From an uncultured Clostridia bacterium (lineage in GTDB: Bacteria; Bacillota; Clostridia; Christensenellales; Borkfalkiaceae), in contig CANQWO010000015.1 of assembly GCA_947627565.1 (NCBI GenBank), forward strand, positions 1-42,628: a DNA stretch of 42,628 bases, in the 5' to 3' direction. Below, piece by piece: positions 7,612 to 16,101 of this stretch. Numbering within the stretch: position 1 is the first letter of the stretch; each line of letters opens with the position of its first letter. The notes under the pieces are model-generated. The model saw nothing but the letters and a program-made list of their open reading frames with translations, had not been told where the DNA came from and did not search any database. The translations under genes and the position numbers were made by a program.

Positions 7612-8877
7612 ATGAAGTCTGCGCTGACCAACCAAGTCGTGCTCACGTCCGACCAAGCCGAGGCGGCCGCACTCATCGAGGAGTGGTTTTTTCATCTGAA
7701 TACGCAGATCTTTGTGCTCTGCGGCTATGCCGGGACGGGGAAGACATTCCTCGTCGATTTTGTCGTGCGGAAGTTGGGATTGGTCGCGGGGGAGAGCGCG
7801 GCGTTCGTCGCGCCCACGGGCAAGGCGGCCTCCGTGCTCATCCGCGGCGGGAATGCCGCGAGCACCATCCACAGCCTCATCTATATCCGTGAAGAGGACA
7901 TCGAGGTGGATGAGAACGGCGAGGTCATTTCCGAGCGGTTTTTGCGGTTTGTCCGCAAGGAAAAACTGCCCTCCGAGCTCAGGCTCATCGTCGTCGATGA
8001 GACTTCGATGGTCTCCGACGAGATGCTGAAAGACCTTCTGTCTTATGGCGTTAAATGCCTTTTTTGCGGCGACCCCGCGCAGCTTCCTCCCGTGAACGGG
8101 ACGTGCAATCTCCTATCCATGCCCGTGATCACCCTGCGGGAAATCGTGCGGCAGGAGCTCGGCAACCCCATCGTGCGCATGGCGGAGGCTGTGCGCGGCG
8201 GCGGTTTCCTCGAATACGGGAGGTACGGCGACAACGCGGCCGTCGTCTCGAAAAAGCGCATCTCTCCCGCGATGCGGGCGCGGCTGTTGTTGGAAGCCGA
8301 TCAGATCATCGTCGGCACGAACAAGACGAGGAACGCCGTCAACCGCGAGGTGCGCTTGCTGCACGGCATCCCCGAGACGGCGCGCCTTCCCATCGACGGC
8401 GAGAAACTCGTCTGCACGCTCAACGATTGGTCCAAAAAGCTCGACGAGAAGGGGGACTACCATCTCGTCAACGGCACGGCGGGGACGTGCTTCAACGTCC
8501 GCGAGCAGGAGGACGGGCTCGGCCAATTCGATTTCCGCCCCGACTTTTTGCCGGATACCCTCTACGATCTGCCCTTCGACGAGGGCGTCTTCCTCGAGGG
8601 GAAGTATTTCCACGGCTACGGCGACAAGGCCTGCCTTCTGGAAGGGGGCAAGCTCGTGCATGAGGAGAACTTCGCGCTCCTGAGGCGGGTGCGCGTGAAG
8701 CGGGAGGAGACAATTTGCCGCTTCGAATTTGCCTATGCGATCACCTGCCACAAGGCGCAGGGGTCGGAGTATGACTTCGTCGTCGTCTTCGACGAGAGCA
8801 GGCTGTTCGAGGAGGGCGCGGCATGGCTGTATACGGCGATCACCCGCGCGAAGAAGAAACTCATCATCATTCGCTGA
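7612..8877 (+). CDS. RecD/Dda-like SF1B DNA helicase
   Basis: This is a 421-residue ATP-driven 5'-3' DNA helicase of the RecD2/Dda type. It shows the SF1 motifs in order. Walker A G-Y-A-G-T-G-K-T lies at about 38-45, and A-P-T-G-K-A-A follows as motif Ia. Walker B L-I-V-V-D-E-T-S-M-V comes next, then motif III G-D-P-A-Q-L-P-P-V. Motif V/VI is T-C-H-K-A-Q-G-S-E-Y-D with Y-T-A-I-T-R-A-K at the C-terminus. It is shorter than RecD2 (about 740) and lacks an N-terminal helix-hairpin-helix region, resembling stand-alone Dda-like proteins. The start is set at ATG 7612. A GTG 18 nt upstream lies inside the -10 region and cannot be used from this promoter. It probably works in replication-fork or repair DNA unwinding. 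Confidence 0.85.
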   Translation: MKSALTNQVVLTSDQAEAAALIEEWFFHLNTQIFVLCGYAGTGKTFLVDFVVRKLGLVAGESAAFVAPTGKAASVLIRGGNAASTIHSLIYIREEDIEVDENGEVISERFLRFVRKEKLPSELRLIVVDETSMVSDEMLKDLLSYGVKCLFCGDPAQLPPVNGTCNLLSMPVITLREIVRQELGNPIVRMAEAVRGGGFLEYGRYGDNAAVVSKKRISPAMRARLLLEADQIIVGTNKTRNAVNREVRLLHGIPETARLPIDGEKLVCTLNDWSKKLDEKGDYHLVNGTAGTCFNVREQEDGLGQFDFRPDFLPDTLYDLPFDEGVFLEGKYFHGYGDKACLLEGGKLVHEENFALLRRVRVKREETICRFEFAYAITCHKAQGSEYDFVVVFDESRLFEEGAAWLYTAITRAKKKLIIIR

Positions 8878-8879
8878 GG

Positions 8880-8911
8880 CCGCCGTTTCGGGAGACCGCG
8901 GCGGTTTTTTT
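8880..8911 (+). terminator. Intrinsic terminator of the helicase gene
   Basis: CCGCCG (8880-8885) pairs with CGGCGG (8899-8904) and is followed directly by seven T (8905-8911), three bases after the stop codon. Confidence 0.85.
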
Positions 8912-8928
8912 GTGAGAAGCCGCGGCGC

Positions 8929-8970
8929 GAAACGCGGAGACGCGAGGACGAAACGCGGAGACGCGAGGAC
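8929..8970. repeat. 21-bp tandem duplication
   Basis: Two identical copies of a 21-bp unit (8929-8949 and 8950-8970), beginning GAAACGCGGAGACGC, lie between the helicase terminator and the htrA leader. A third, degraded start (GAAGCCGCG) follows. Confidence 0.85.
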
Positions 8971-9019
8971 GAAGCCGCGACAAAAAATAAAAATTTCACA
9001 AAGTTGACACGCACCTTCG

Positions 9020-9047
9020 TTTGAAAGTCACGGACGCGGTCTAAAAT
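9020..9047 (+). promoter_or_regulatory. Weak putative promoter of the HtrA-like gene
   Basis: TAAAAT at 9042-9047 with TTTGAA at 9020-9025 (16-nt spacer) could start transcription 25-30 nt before the ribosome site. A better -35 hexamer, TTGACA (9004-9009), has no matching -10 box at 17 nt. The assignment is uncertain. Confidence 0.3.
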
Positions 9048-9079
9048 GGGGAGAGGAAACAGATCATTGGGAGGGATCT

Positions 9080-10300
9080 ATGAAACGTTTTGTGAAAAAG
9101 AGTTTGGCGCTTTTGTGCGGGCTGGCGCTTGCCCTGACCCTCGCGGGTTGTTCGATGCCCGCCGAGAGCAAAAACTACATTGTCAACATGACTTCCTCGG
9201 GCATGCCCGCGCCGGCTTCCGCGACGGAGGTGCTCGCGCGCATCCGTCCCGCCGTCGTAGACGTCATGAGCTACACGGAGACGGGCACGAGCGCGGGGAG
9301 CGGCGTCATCATCGGCTCCGCCGAAGAGGACGGCGAGTATTTCATTGTCACCAATCATCACGTCATCGACGGCGGCAAGACGTTTACGGTGGACGTCTTG
9401 TCCATCGACGGCGAGGAGGAATTTACCACCGCATACGACGCCGCGCTCATCGGGAGTTCGATGAAGCGGGATATCGCCGTGCTCTCCATCCGTCCCCCCG
9501 AGGGGACCGAACTCTCCGCCGTCTCCTTCATCGAGGACAGCGACAGCGTCAAAGTGGGCACGGAAGTGTTCGCCATCGGCAATCCGCTCGGCATTTTGGG
9601 CGGCACGGTCACCCACGGCATCGTCTCCGCGACCAAGCGCGCCGTCAACGTGGGCGAGATCGGGACCATGACCCTCATGCAGACGGACGCCTCCATCAAC
9701 GGCGGCAATTCGGGCGGAGGACTCTTCGATACGGAGGGCAACCTCATCGGCATCATCAATTCCGGATACGAGAGCTACAACGGCCAGAATGTGGAGGGTC
9801 TCAACTTCGCCATTCCCGCCAATGACGCGCAGTATGCCGCCCGGGCGCTCATCGAAACGCACGAGGAGCAGGGCGGGACGGTCACGCAATACGGCTATGT
9901 CGCGGGCGACGCCGAGACCAATATCACCTTCTCGACGGCGACGCTGTATACCGATTCCGCTTTGCGCGAGCGCGAAACTGCGCTCATCGCCGCGGCGACG
10001 GGCACCGAGGGCCCGCTCTACGCGGCATGGGGGAACAGCGCGAAGGCCGTCGTTGCCGTCACGGTGAACGGGACGCGCTATGACTTCACCGAGCGCGGCG
10101 GCGGCTCGTATTCGCTAAGCGAGCGCGCCAATTCCGTCATGGCGGACGTGCGGGCGGGGGACGCCGTGCGGATCGAATACCGCAACGTGCTCTCGCGCGG
10201 CGTGGGTGGATTCGGCGGGTTCGGCCTCACATATAACTATCTCGACGGCGAGACACAGGAGGTCTCCCTCACCGCCTCGCAGTATATCTACGAGCCGTAA
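9080..10300 (+). CDS. HtrA/DegP-like serine protease lipoprotein without a PDZ domain
   Basis: An S1C-type trypsin-like protease anchored outside the membrane, probably for protein quality control. Residues 1-24 form a lipoprotein signal with lipobox L-A-G-C (Cys24). The catalytic triad is visible: His94 in T-N-H-H-V-I, Asp131 in K-R-D-I-A-V, and Ser211 in N-G-G-N-S-G-G-G. The protease core ends near residue 265. Where DegP/HtrA proteins have a PDZ domain, this 406-residue protein has a 130-residue tail. The tail has an extended segment and a beta-rich module containing V-V-A-V-T-V-N-G-T-R-Y and Y-R-N-V-L-S-R-G-V-G-G, which I do not recognise. The ATG at 9080 follows GGGAGG (9069-9074) at good spacing. 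Confidence 0.85.
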   Translation: MKRFVKKSLALLCGLALALTLAGCSMPAESKNYIVNMTSSGMPAPASATEVLARIRPAVVDVMSYTETGTSAGSGVIIGSAEEDGEYFIVTNHHVIDGGKTFTVDVLSIDGEEEFTTAYDAALIGSSMKRDIAVLSIRPPEGTELSAVSFIEDSDSVKVGTEVFAIGNPLGILGGTVTHGIVSATKRAVNVGEIGTMTLMQTDASINGGNSGGGLFDTEGNLIGIINSGYESYNGQNVEGLNFAIPANDAQYAARALIETHEEQGGTVTQYGYVAGDAETNITFSTATLYTDSALRERETALIAAATGTEGPLYAAWGNSAKAVVAVTVNGTRYDFTERGGGSYSLSERANSVMADVRAGDAVRIEYRNVLSRGVGGFGGFGLTYNYLDGETQEVSLTASQYIYEP

Positions 10301-10329
10301 ACCCGCAGAGGAAAATTCCAAAAACAAAA

Positions 10330-10359
10330 TGAGCGGGGCCGATCATAGGCGGCTCTTTT
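10330..10359 (+). terminator. Probable terminator of the HtrA-like gene
   Basis: GAGC (10330-10333) pairs with GCTC (10351-10354) and GCC with GGC inside it, followed by five T (10355-10359). The stem contains an internal loop, so strength is moderate. Confidence 0.55.
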
Positions 10360-10391
10360 TGCAATTCCACGCACGGCAGGGCGTCATTTTG

Positions 10392-10420
10392 TTGACATTT
10401 TGCGCCGAAAAGTTTACAAT
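10392..10420 (+). promoter_or_regulatory. Sigma-A promoter of aspS
   Basis: TTGACA (10392-10397), a 17-nt spacer and TACAAT (10415-10420), about 30 nt before the aspS start codon. No T-box motif is visible in this short leader. Confidence 0.8.
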
Positions 10421-10449
10421 AAGAGAAAAAATGTCTTACGAGGCAAGGT

Positions 10450-12207
10450 ATGTATTACAGAACGCACAACTGCGGCGAACTTCGCGAGGAGCACGTCGGC
10501 CAAAAGGTGAAACTTGCGGGCTGGTTAGACAGCAAGCGCGACAAGGGAGGGCTGCTCTTCGCCGTTCTCCGCGATTTTTACGGCACGACGCAGGTCGTCT
10601 GCTCGGACGGGGACACGGTCGCGGCCTTCCGCGAGATCCCCACGGAATCCACCGTCAGCGTCGAGGGCACGGTCGTGCTCCGCTCCGCGCCCAACGAGAA
10701 GCTGCCCACGGGCCGCATCGAGGTCATTCCCGAAAAGGTGGAGGTGCTGGGCCGCCGCACGACGCAGGCGCTTCCCTTCGAGATTTCCCATTCGACGGAA
10801 GCGGGGGAGGACGCCCGTCTTCGCTACCGGTTCCTCGACCTCCGCAATCTCGCCGTCAAAGATAAGATCGTGCTGCGTTCGAAGATCGTCGCGGACCTTC
10901 GCAGGCTCATGACGGACGAGGGATTCTTTGAAATTTCCACCCCCATCCTCACATCTTCCTCTCCGGAGGGCGCGCGGGACTACATCGTGCCCAGCCGCAT
11001 CTATCCGGGAGAGTTCTATGCGCTCCCGCAGGCGCCGCAGCAATATAAACAGCTCCTCATGTGCTCGGGGTTCGATAAGTACTTCCAGATCGCGCCCTGT
11101 TTCCGCGACGAGGACGCCCGCGCCGACCGCTCGCCCGGTGAATTTTACCAGCTCGATATCGAGATGGCCTTCGCGACACAGGAGGACGTCTTTGCCGTTT
11201 TGGAGCGCGTGCTTCCGCCCGTATTTGCCAAATACTCGGGGTGGAACGCGGACATGCCCCCCTTCAAACGCGTCCCGTACCGCACCGCATTGGAAGATTA
11301 CGGGACGGACAAGCCCGATCTTCGCAACCCGCTCCTCATCAAAGACGTGACCGCGCTCCTTCAGGGCTGCGGCTTCGACGCGTTTGCCGGGAAAAGAATC
11401 AAGGCGATCGCCGTGCAGGGCGTCAACGTCCCGCGGAAGTGGATCGACAAGACCTGTGAGGAGTTCACGGTCAAGACGGAAGGCGGCAAGATGTATTGGT
11501 TCAAGCTCGACGAAAACGGCGCGCCCGCGGGCGGGCTGGCGAAGTTCGCCGCGCCCGTGATCGGGGAATTGAAGGCGGATCTGCACCTTGAAAACGGCGC
11601 GTTCGTCGCGCTCGTCGCCGAAGAAAAGCTCGGGGACGTGCAGAAAAAGGCGGGGATCCTCCGCACCATGCTCGGGACGGGTCTCGATCTGCTCGAAAAG
11701 AACGTCTTCCGCTTCTGCTGGATCGTCGACTTCCCCATGTATGAGATCGGGGAGGAGAGCGGACAGCTCGAATTTTGCCACAACCCGTTCTCCATGCCGC
11801 AGGGCGGGCTCGAAGCGCTCGAGACCAAGGATCCGCTCGACATCCTCGCCTGGCAATACGACATCGTATGCAACGGCGTCGAGCTCTCTTCGGGCGCGGT
11901 CCGCAACCATGACCCCGCCATCATGCTCAAGGCGTTTTCGCTCATCGGCGTGGGCAAGGAAGTCGTGGAGAGCAAGTTCCCCGCGCTCTATCACGCCTTC
12001 GAATACGGCGCGCCCCCGCACGCCGGCGTGGCGCCCGGCATCGACCGCATGGTCATGCTCATCTCGGGTACGGTCAACATCCGCGAAGTCATTGCGTTCC
12101 CCATGAACGCCAAGGCGCGCGACCTCATGATGAACGCACCCTCACCCGTCGAACAGAAACAGCTCGACGAGGTGCACATCGGCATCGTCGAACCCAAGAA
12201 AAAATAG
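10450..12207 (+). CDS. aspS: Aspartyl-tRNA synthetase
   Basis: This enzyme charges tRNA-Asp with aspartate (class II synthetase, cytosol). The 585 residues match the usual bacterial length of about 590. The order is an N-terminal OB-fold anticodon-binding domain (about 1-105), the catalytic core starting R-Y-R-F-L-D-L-R, the flipping-loop region F-Y-A-L-P-Q-A-P-Q-Q-Y-K-Q, motif 2 F-R-D-E-D, the inserted bacterial GAD domain (about 280-400), and motif 3 G-I-D-R-M-V-M-L near 535. In the OB-fold segment K-R-D-K-G-G-L-L-F, the residue before G-G is Lys. Discriminating enzymes often have Leu and non-discriminating ones His here, so tRNA-Asn specificity cannot be called. The ATG at 10450 has a weak AAGG-type site. 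It has its own promoter and terminator. Confidence 0.97.
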   Translation: MYYRTHNCGELREEHVGQKVKLAGWLDSKRDKGGLLFAVLRDFYGTTQVVCSDGDTVAAFREIPTESTVSVEGTVVLRSAPNEKLPTGRIEVIPEKVEVLGRRTTQALPFEISHSTEAGEDARLRYRFLDLRNLAVKDKIVLRSKIVADLRRLMTDEGFFEISTPILTSSSPEGARDYIVPSRIYPGEFYALPQAPQQYKQLLMCSGFDKYFQIAPCFRDEDARADRSPGEFYQLDIEMAFATQEDVFAVLERVLPPVFAKYSGWNADMPPFKRVPYRTALEDYGTDKPDLRNPLLIKDVTALLQGCGFDAFAGKRIKAIAVQGVNVPRKWIDKTCEEFTVKTEGGKMYWFKLDENGAPAGGLAKFAAPVIGELKADLHLENGAFVALVAEEKLGDVQKKAGILRTMLGTGLDLLEKNVFRFCWIVDFPMYEIGEESGQLEFCHNPFSMPQGGLEALETKDPLDILAWQYDIVCNGVELSSGAVRNHDPAIMLKAFSLIGVGKEVVESKFPALYHAFEYGAPPHAGVAPGIDRMVMLISGTVNIREVIAFPMNAKARDLMMNAPSPVEQKQLDEVHIGIVEPKKK

Positions 12208-12213
12208 GGGATC

Positions 12214-12239
12214 CCGTCCGCTTTCAGCGGACGGTTTTT
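12214..12239 (+). terminator. Intrinsic terminator of aspS
   Basis: CCGTCCGC (12214-12221) pairs perfectly with GCGGACGG (12227-12234) around a 5-nt loop and is followed by five T, six bases after the stop codon. Confidence 0.9.
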
Positions 12240-12268
12240 CATAGGACAAACCGCCTTGCGCATAGAAT
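12239..12268 (+). promoter_or_regulatory. Putative sigma-E-type (mother-cell) promoter of sigK
   Basis: TCATAGG (12239-12245), a 15-nt spacer and CATAGAAT (12261-12268) resemble the Bacillus sigma-E pattern (ATA-type -35, CATACAAT-type -10). No sigma-A hexamers are seen here. In Bacillus, sigK is transcribed by sigma-E, which supports the assignment. Confidence 0.45.
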
Positions 12269-12286
12269 GGTCTGTGGAGGTTTGCG

Positions 12287-12985
12287 ATGGCCGGACTGTT
12301 TTATGCGCTGCTTGCGCGGCTGTTCTTCTTTACGGGCGCCTTTTCGGACGGGAGCTCGTATCCCAAACCGCTCTCCAAGGAGGACGAGGAGAAGTATCTT
12401 CGTCTCGCGAAGGCGGGCGACGCCGAGGCTCGGGATATCCTCATCCGGCACAACATGCGGCTCGTCGCGCACATTGCGAAAAAGTACGCGGGCGCGGCGG
12501 AGACGGACGACATGATCTCGGTCGGCTCCATCGGTCTGATCAAGGCCATCTCCACGTTCGAGGAGGGGCACGGCACCCGTCTCGCGACGTATACGGCCCG
12601 CTGTATCGAGAACGAGATCCTCATGCTCATCCGCGCGGGGAAGAAACACAAGGGTACCATGTCCTTGAATGACCCCGTCGGAACGGACAAAGACGGCAAC
12701 GAGCTGACCATCATGGACCTGCTCTTCGAGAAGGAGGAAAAAGTCTTTGCGGGCGTGGAGCGAAGCCTCATGCAGGAAAAATTTCTCGCGGCCGTCAAGC
12801 GGCTTCTGACGGAGCGGGAGACGGAGATCGTGTGCATGCGGTATGCGCTCGGCGGCGGATTTCCGATGGCGCAGCGCGAAGTCGCGCTCAAGCTGAAGAT
12901 CTCGCGCTCCTATGTCTCGCGCATCGAAAAGCGTGCGCTGGAAAAGTTGAAAGCGGGCCTGAAGCGGGAAGATTTTTTGGAGTGA
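12287..12985 (+). CDS. sigK: Sporulation sigma factor SigK (pro-sigma-K)
   Basis: This RNA polymerase sigma factor is used in the mother cell late in sporulation. The 232-residue protein is uninterrupted. It has a hydrophobic N-terminal pro-segment (about 1-25, F-Y-A-L-L-A-R-L-F-F-F) like that removed by SpoIVFB in Bacillus. Next comes P-L-S-K-E-D-E, then region 2 (H-N-M-R-L-V-A-H-I-A-K-K-Y, then D-M-I-S-V-G-S-I-G-L-I-K-A-I, then L-A-T-Y-T-A-R-C-I-E-N-E-I-L-M). Then come S-L-N-D-P-V-G-T-D-K-D-G-N-E and region 4 with S-R-S-Y-V-S-R-I-E-K-R-A-L. These match SigK closely, including the C-I-E-N-E-I-L-M block. GGAGG (12276-12280) precedes ATG 12287. No skin-type element splits the gene. It implies an endospore-forming ancestry. 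Confidence 0.93.
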   Translation: MAGLFYALLARLFFFTGAFSDGSSYPKPLSKEDEEKYLRLAKAGDAEARDILIRHNMRLVAHIAKKYAGAAETDDMISVGSIGLIKAISTFEEGHGTRLATYTARCIENEILMLIRAGKKHKGTMSLNDPVGTDKDGNELTIMDLLFEKEEKVFAGVERSLMQEKFLAAVKRLLTERETEIVCMRYALGGGFPMAQREVALKLKISRSYVSRIEKRALEKLKAGLKREDFLE

Positions 12986-13027
12986 CCGAAAAAAATCCGT
13001 CCGCGCCCGTTTTTTGAGGCCAAACAT

Positions 13028-13056
13028 TTGACTTTGGCGCGGGAAAAATTTATAAT
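13028..13056 (+). promoter_or_regulatory. Sigma-A promoter of the glutamine synthetase gene
   Basis: TTGACT (13028-13033), a 17-nt spacer and TATAAT (13051-13056), about 60 nt before the start codon. No recognisable glutamine riboswitch was identified in the leader. Confidence 0.8.
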
Positions 13057-13115
13057 GATTTCTGTGGTGAGAGGGGAAACTTACCGAGCGAAAACCGTTT
13101 GAAAGGAGTTAGCAT

Positions 13116-15194
13116 ATGAACGTCACAGAGCTGTTCGCAAGCAATGTATTTCATGACGAAGTCATGAAAAACTCGCTGCCCAAAGAGGTCTATAAGTCCC
13201 TGCGGAAGACGGTCGACGAGGGCAAGCCGCTGGATTCCTCCATTGCGAGCGCCGTTGCCAACGCCATGAAGGACTGGGCCGTCTCCAAGGGCGCCACGCA
13301 CTATACGCATTGGTTCCAACCCCTCACCAATCTCACCGCCGAAAAACACGACAGTTTCATCGAGCCCGACGGCGACCGCGTGATCATGCAGCTCACGGGC
13401 AAGAATCTCATCGTCGGCGAGCCCGACGCCTCGTCGTTCCCCTCGGGCGGAACGCGCGCAACGAGCGCCGCCCGCGGCTATACGGCATGGGATCCCACTT
13501 CGCCCGCCTTCGTCAAGGAGGGGACGCTCTATATTCCCACCGTCTTCGTCTCCTATACGGGCGAGACGCTGGATAAGAAGGCGCCGCTCCTGAAGTCGAT
13601 GACGGCGCTCGATCTGCAGGCCAAGCAGCTCTTGCGCCTCTTCGGCATCGAATGCCGCAAGGTCGCGACGACGGTCGGTCCCGAGCAGGAATATTTTCTC
13701 ATCGACGAGGCGGTCTATAACCGCAGAAAGGACCTCATTCTGACGGGCCGCACGCTCTTCGGCGCGCCGTCCGTGCGGGGGCAGGAACTCGAAGACCACT
13801 ATTTCGGCTCTTTGAAGACGCGCATCTCCGAGTTTATGCGCGATCTCGACGAGACGCTCTGGTCCTACGGCATTTTCGCCAAGACCAAACATAACGAAGT
13901 CGCGCCCGCCCAGCATGAGCTCGCGCCCGTCTTCACGACGACCAATGTCGCCGTCGACGCCAACCAGCTCACCATGGAGCTCATGAAGAAGGTCGCCAAA
14001 AAGCACGGGCTCGTCTGCCTGTTGCATGAAAAGCCGTTCGAAGGGATCAACGGCTCGGGTAAGCACAACAATTGGTCGCTCTCCACGAGCGAGGGGCTCA
14101 ACCTGCTCGATCCGGGCGAAAATCCCGAGAGCAATCATCGCTTCATGCTCATTTTGGCCTGCGTCATCGCGGCCGTGGACAAGTACCAGGGGATCCTGCG
14201 CGCCTCGGTGGCCTCCGCGGGCAACGATCACCGCTTGGGCGCCGACGAAGCGCCGCCCGCCATCATCTCCGTCTATCTCGGCGATCAGCTCGGGTCGCTG
14301 GTCGATTCCATCGTGATGGGCAGGCAATATGTGCCCAAGAAGGCCATTCCCGGCTCCATCGGCGTGCCCGAATCGCCCATTTTCCCCATCGATACGACGG
14401 ACCGCAACCGCACGTCGCCCTTCGCCTTTACGGGGAACAAGTTCGAATTTCGTATGTTGGGTTCGCAGGCCTCCGTCGCCGACCCCAATATCGTGCTCAA
14501 CACCATCGTGGCGCAGGCGTTCTCCGAGGCCGTGGACGCGCTCGAGGGGGCGAAGGATTTCGAGAAGGCGTGCAAGGCGTATACCGAAAAGCTCTTGAAG
14601 AAGCACTATCGCATCATCTTCAATTATAATGGCTACGGGCCCGACTGGGAGCCCGAGGCCGAGCGGCGGGGGCTGCTCAACAACAAGACGACGGCCGACG
14701 CCGTGCCCGAGTTCTTCAAACAGGAGAACATCGACGTGTTCGTCAAGCAGGGCGTCTATACCGAGAAGGAGGTGCGCGCCCGCGCGAGCATCTGCCTCGA
14801 AAACTACATCAAGACCATCAACATCGAGGCGAAGACGATGATCGAAATGGCGCGAAGAGACATTTGGCCCGCCGTGAACGGCTATGTCGAAATGCTCTGC
14901 AACGGGATCGCCGCAAAGCGCGCCATCAGCGAAAAATTGGCCTGCGCCTCGGACATGGTGGTCGCGGAAGAGCTCTCCTCGCTCAATGAGGAGCTGATGC
15001 AGACCGCAGGGAAACTGGAAAACAATCTCGCGGAACTTCCCGAGGGGGACGGCCCCGCCTCGCAGACGATGGCGCATGTCGTCGTTCCCGATATGGCGAA
15101 GCTCCGCGCCCTCGCAGACCGCATGGAGCGGCTCACGGCCTCCTCCTATTGGCCGTATCCGACCTATACCGACATTCTTTACAGCGTAAGATAA
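13116..15194 (+). CDS. glnA: Glutamine synthetase type III
   Basis: It makes glutamine from glutamate, ammonia and ATP in the cytosol. The 692-residue length and motifs fit GSIII, not the 450-residue GSI. T-H-Y-T-H-W-F-Q-P-L-T lies at about 63-73, and G-G-T-R-A-T-S-A-A-R-G-Y-T-A-W-D-P lies at about 112-128. The metal-ligand segment V-G-P-E-Q-E-Y-F comes next, then K-H-N-E-V-A-P-A-Q-H-E, then the ATP-site segment G-S-G-K-H-N-N-W-S. R-A-S-V-A-S-A-G-N-D-H-R-L-G-A follows, with N-R-T-S-P-F-A-F-T-G-N-K-F-E-F-R as the glutamate/ATP arginine block. An AAAGGAG-type ribosome site lies 8 nt before ATG 13116. It is transcribed from its own promoter, and the DegV gene follows after 31 nt with no clear terminator, so the two may share a message. 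Confidence 0.95.
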   Translation: MNVTELFASNVFHDEVMKNSLPKEVYKSLRKTVDEGKPLDSSIASAVANAMKDWAVSKGATHYTHWFQPLTNLTAEKHDSFIEPDGDRVIMQLTGKNLIVGEPDASSFPSGGTRATSAARGYTAWDPTSPAFVKEGTLYIPTVFVSYTGETLDKKAPLLKSMTALDLQAKQLLRLFGIECRKVATTVGPEQEYFLIDEAVYNRRKDLILTGRTLFGAPSVRGQELEDHYFGSLKTRISEFMRDLDETLWSYGIFAKTKHNEVAPAQHELAPVFTTTNVAVDANQLTMELMKKVAKKHGLVCLLHEKPFEGINGSGKHNNWSLSTSEGLNLLDPGENPESNHRFMLILACVIAAVDKYQGILRASVASAGNDHRLGADEAPPAIISVYLGDQLGSLVDSIVMGRQYVPKKAIPGSIGVPESPIFPIDTTDRNRTSPFAFTGNKFEFRMLGSQASVADPNIVLNTIVAQAFSEAVDALEGAKDFEKACKAYTEKLLKKHYRIIFNYNGYGPDWEPEAERRGLLNNKTTADAVPEFFKQENIDVFVKQGVYTEKEVRARASICLENYIKTINIEAKTMIEMARRDIWPAVNGYVEMLCNGIAAKRAISEKLACASDMVVAEELSSLNEELMQTAGKLENNLAELPEGDGPASQTMAHVVVPDMAKLRALADRMERLTASSYWPYPTYTDILYSVR

Positions 15195-15225
15195 ATCAAA
15201 TTTATTGAAATCAGCGGAGGGGACG

Positions 15226-16101
15226 ATGAGCATTTTACTTTGTGATTCCAACTGCGAACTTTGGTATACGCGCGCCGAAGAACTCGGCCTGAATTTTATT
15301 GCGATGCCGTATTTTCTCGACGGCGTTGAGAAGGACTACGATCTCGGCCGCGCGACGGACTTCAAATCGTTCTACGCGGCGATGCGCGGGGGGAGCATGC
15401 CCAAGACGATGGCGCTCAATCCCGAAGATTACAAGGCGATCCTCACGCCCTATTTCGAGGCGGGCGAGGACGTATTTTACATCAGTTTTTCCCATGCGAT
15501 GAGCGGGACGTTTTCCTCGCTCGACGCGGCGCTGCGGGAGCTCGGGGAGCAGTTCCCCGAGCGGAAGTGCACCGTATTCGATACCAAGGCCATCTCGCTC
15601 GGCGCGGGGATGCAGGTGGAGGCGGCGGCCGAACGCAAGAGAGCGGGCGCGTCGGACGAGGAGCTCCTCGCCTTCTTGGAACAATTCCGCGGCCGGCTCG
15701 GCTGTTATTTCGTCGTGGACGACCTCATGCACCTGAAGCGCGGCGGCAGGCTGTCTGCGGCGGCGGCCGTGGCGGGCACGGTGCTCGGGCTCAAACCCGT
15801 CCTCACCTTCAACGAGGAGGGGGGACTGAGCGTCTATGAGAAGATCATGGGGCGCAAAAAGGCGATCCGCACGCTCGCCGAACACTGCGTCAAGGAGATG
15901 ACCGCGCCCGAATACCCCGTCTATGTGCTCGACGCCGACTGCGAAGAGGAGGGGGATAAGCTCGCGGCGCTCATTTCGGAAAAGCGGCCCGAGGCGCAGA
16001 TCCGCCGCCAGCCCGTGGGGCCCGTCATCGGGGCGCACTGCGGGCCGGGGACGTTGGCGGTGTTGTTTATCGGCGACAAGCGCCCCATTCCCTTAAAGTA
16101 A
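15226..16101 (+). CDS. DegV family fatty-acid-binding protein
   Basis: DegV-family proteins bind a fatty acid; in Firmicutes FakB members present it to the kinase FakA, but no fakA is seen here. The 291 residues show the two-domain DegV layout. A short N-terminal strand (S-I-L-L-C-D-S-N-C) comes first, then K-T-M-A-L-N-P, the head-group-contact block I-S-F-S-H-A-M-S-G-T-F-S-S, and F-D-T-K-A-I-S-L-G-A-G. D-D-L-M-H-L-K-R-G-G-R-L-S lies near 165-177, then L-K-P-V-L-T-F-N-E-E-G, and a C-terminal G-P-V-I-G-A-H-C-G-P-G-T. FakB has S-T-S-S where this protein has K-T-M-A. The start ATG 15226 is chosen because GGAGGGG (15216-15222) precedes it; an in-frame TTG 21 nt upstream has no site. Confidence 0.9.
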   Translation: MSILLCDSNCELWYTRAEELGLNFIAMPYFLDGVEKDYDLGRATDFKSFYAAMRGGSMPKTMALNPEDYKAILTPYFEAGEDVFYISFSHAMSGTFSSLDAALRELGEQFPERKCTVFDTKAISLGAGMQVEAAAERKRAGASDEELLAFLEQFRGRLGCYFVVDDLMHLKRGGRLSAAAAVAGTVLGLKPVLTFNEEGGLSVYEKIMGRKKAIRTLAEHCVKEMTAPEYPVYVLDADCEEEGDKLAALISEKRPEAQIRRQPVGPVIGAHCGPGTLAVLFIGDKRPIPLK

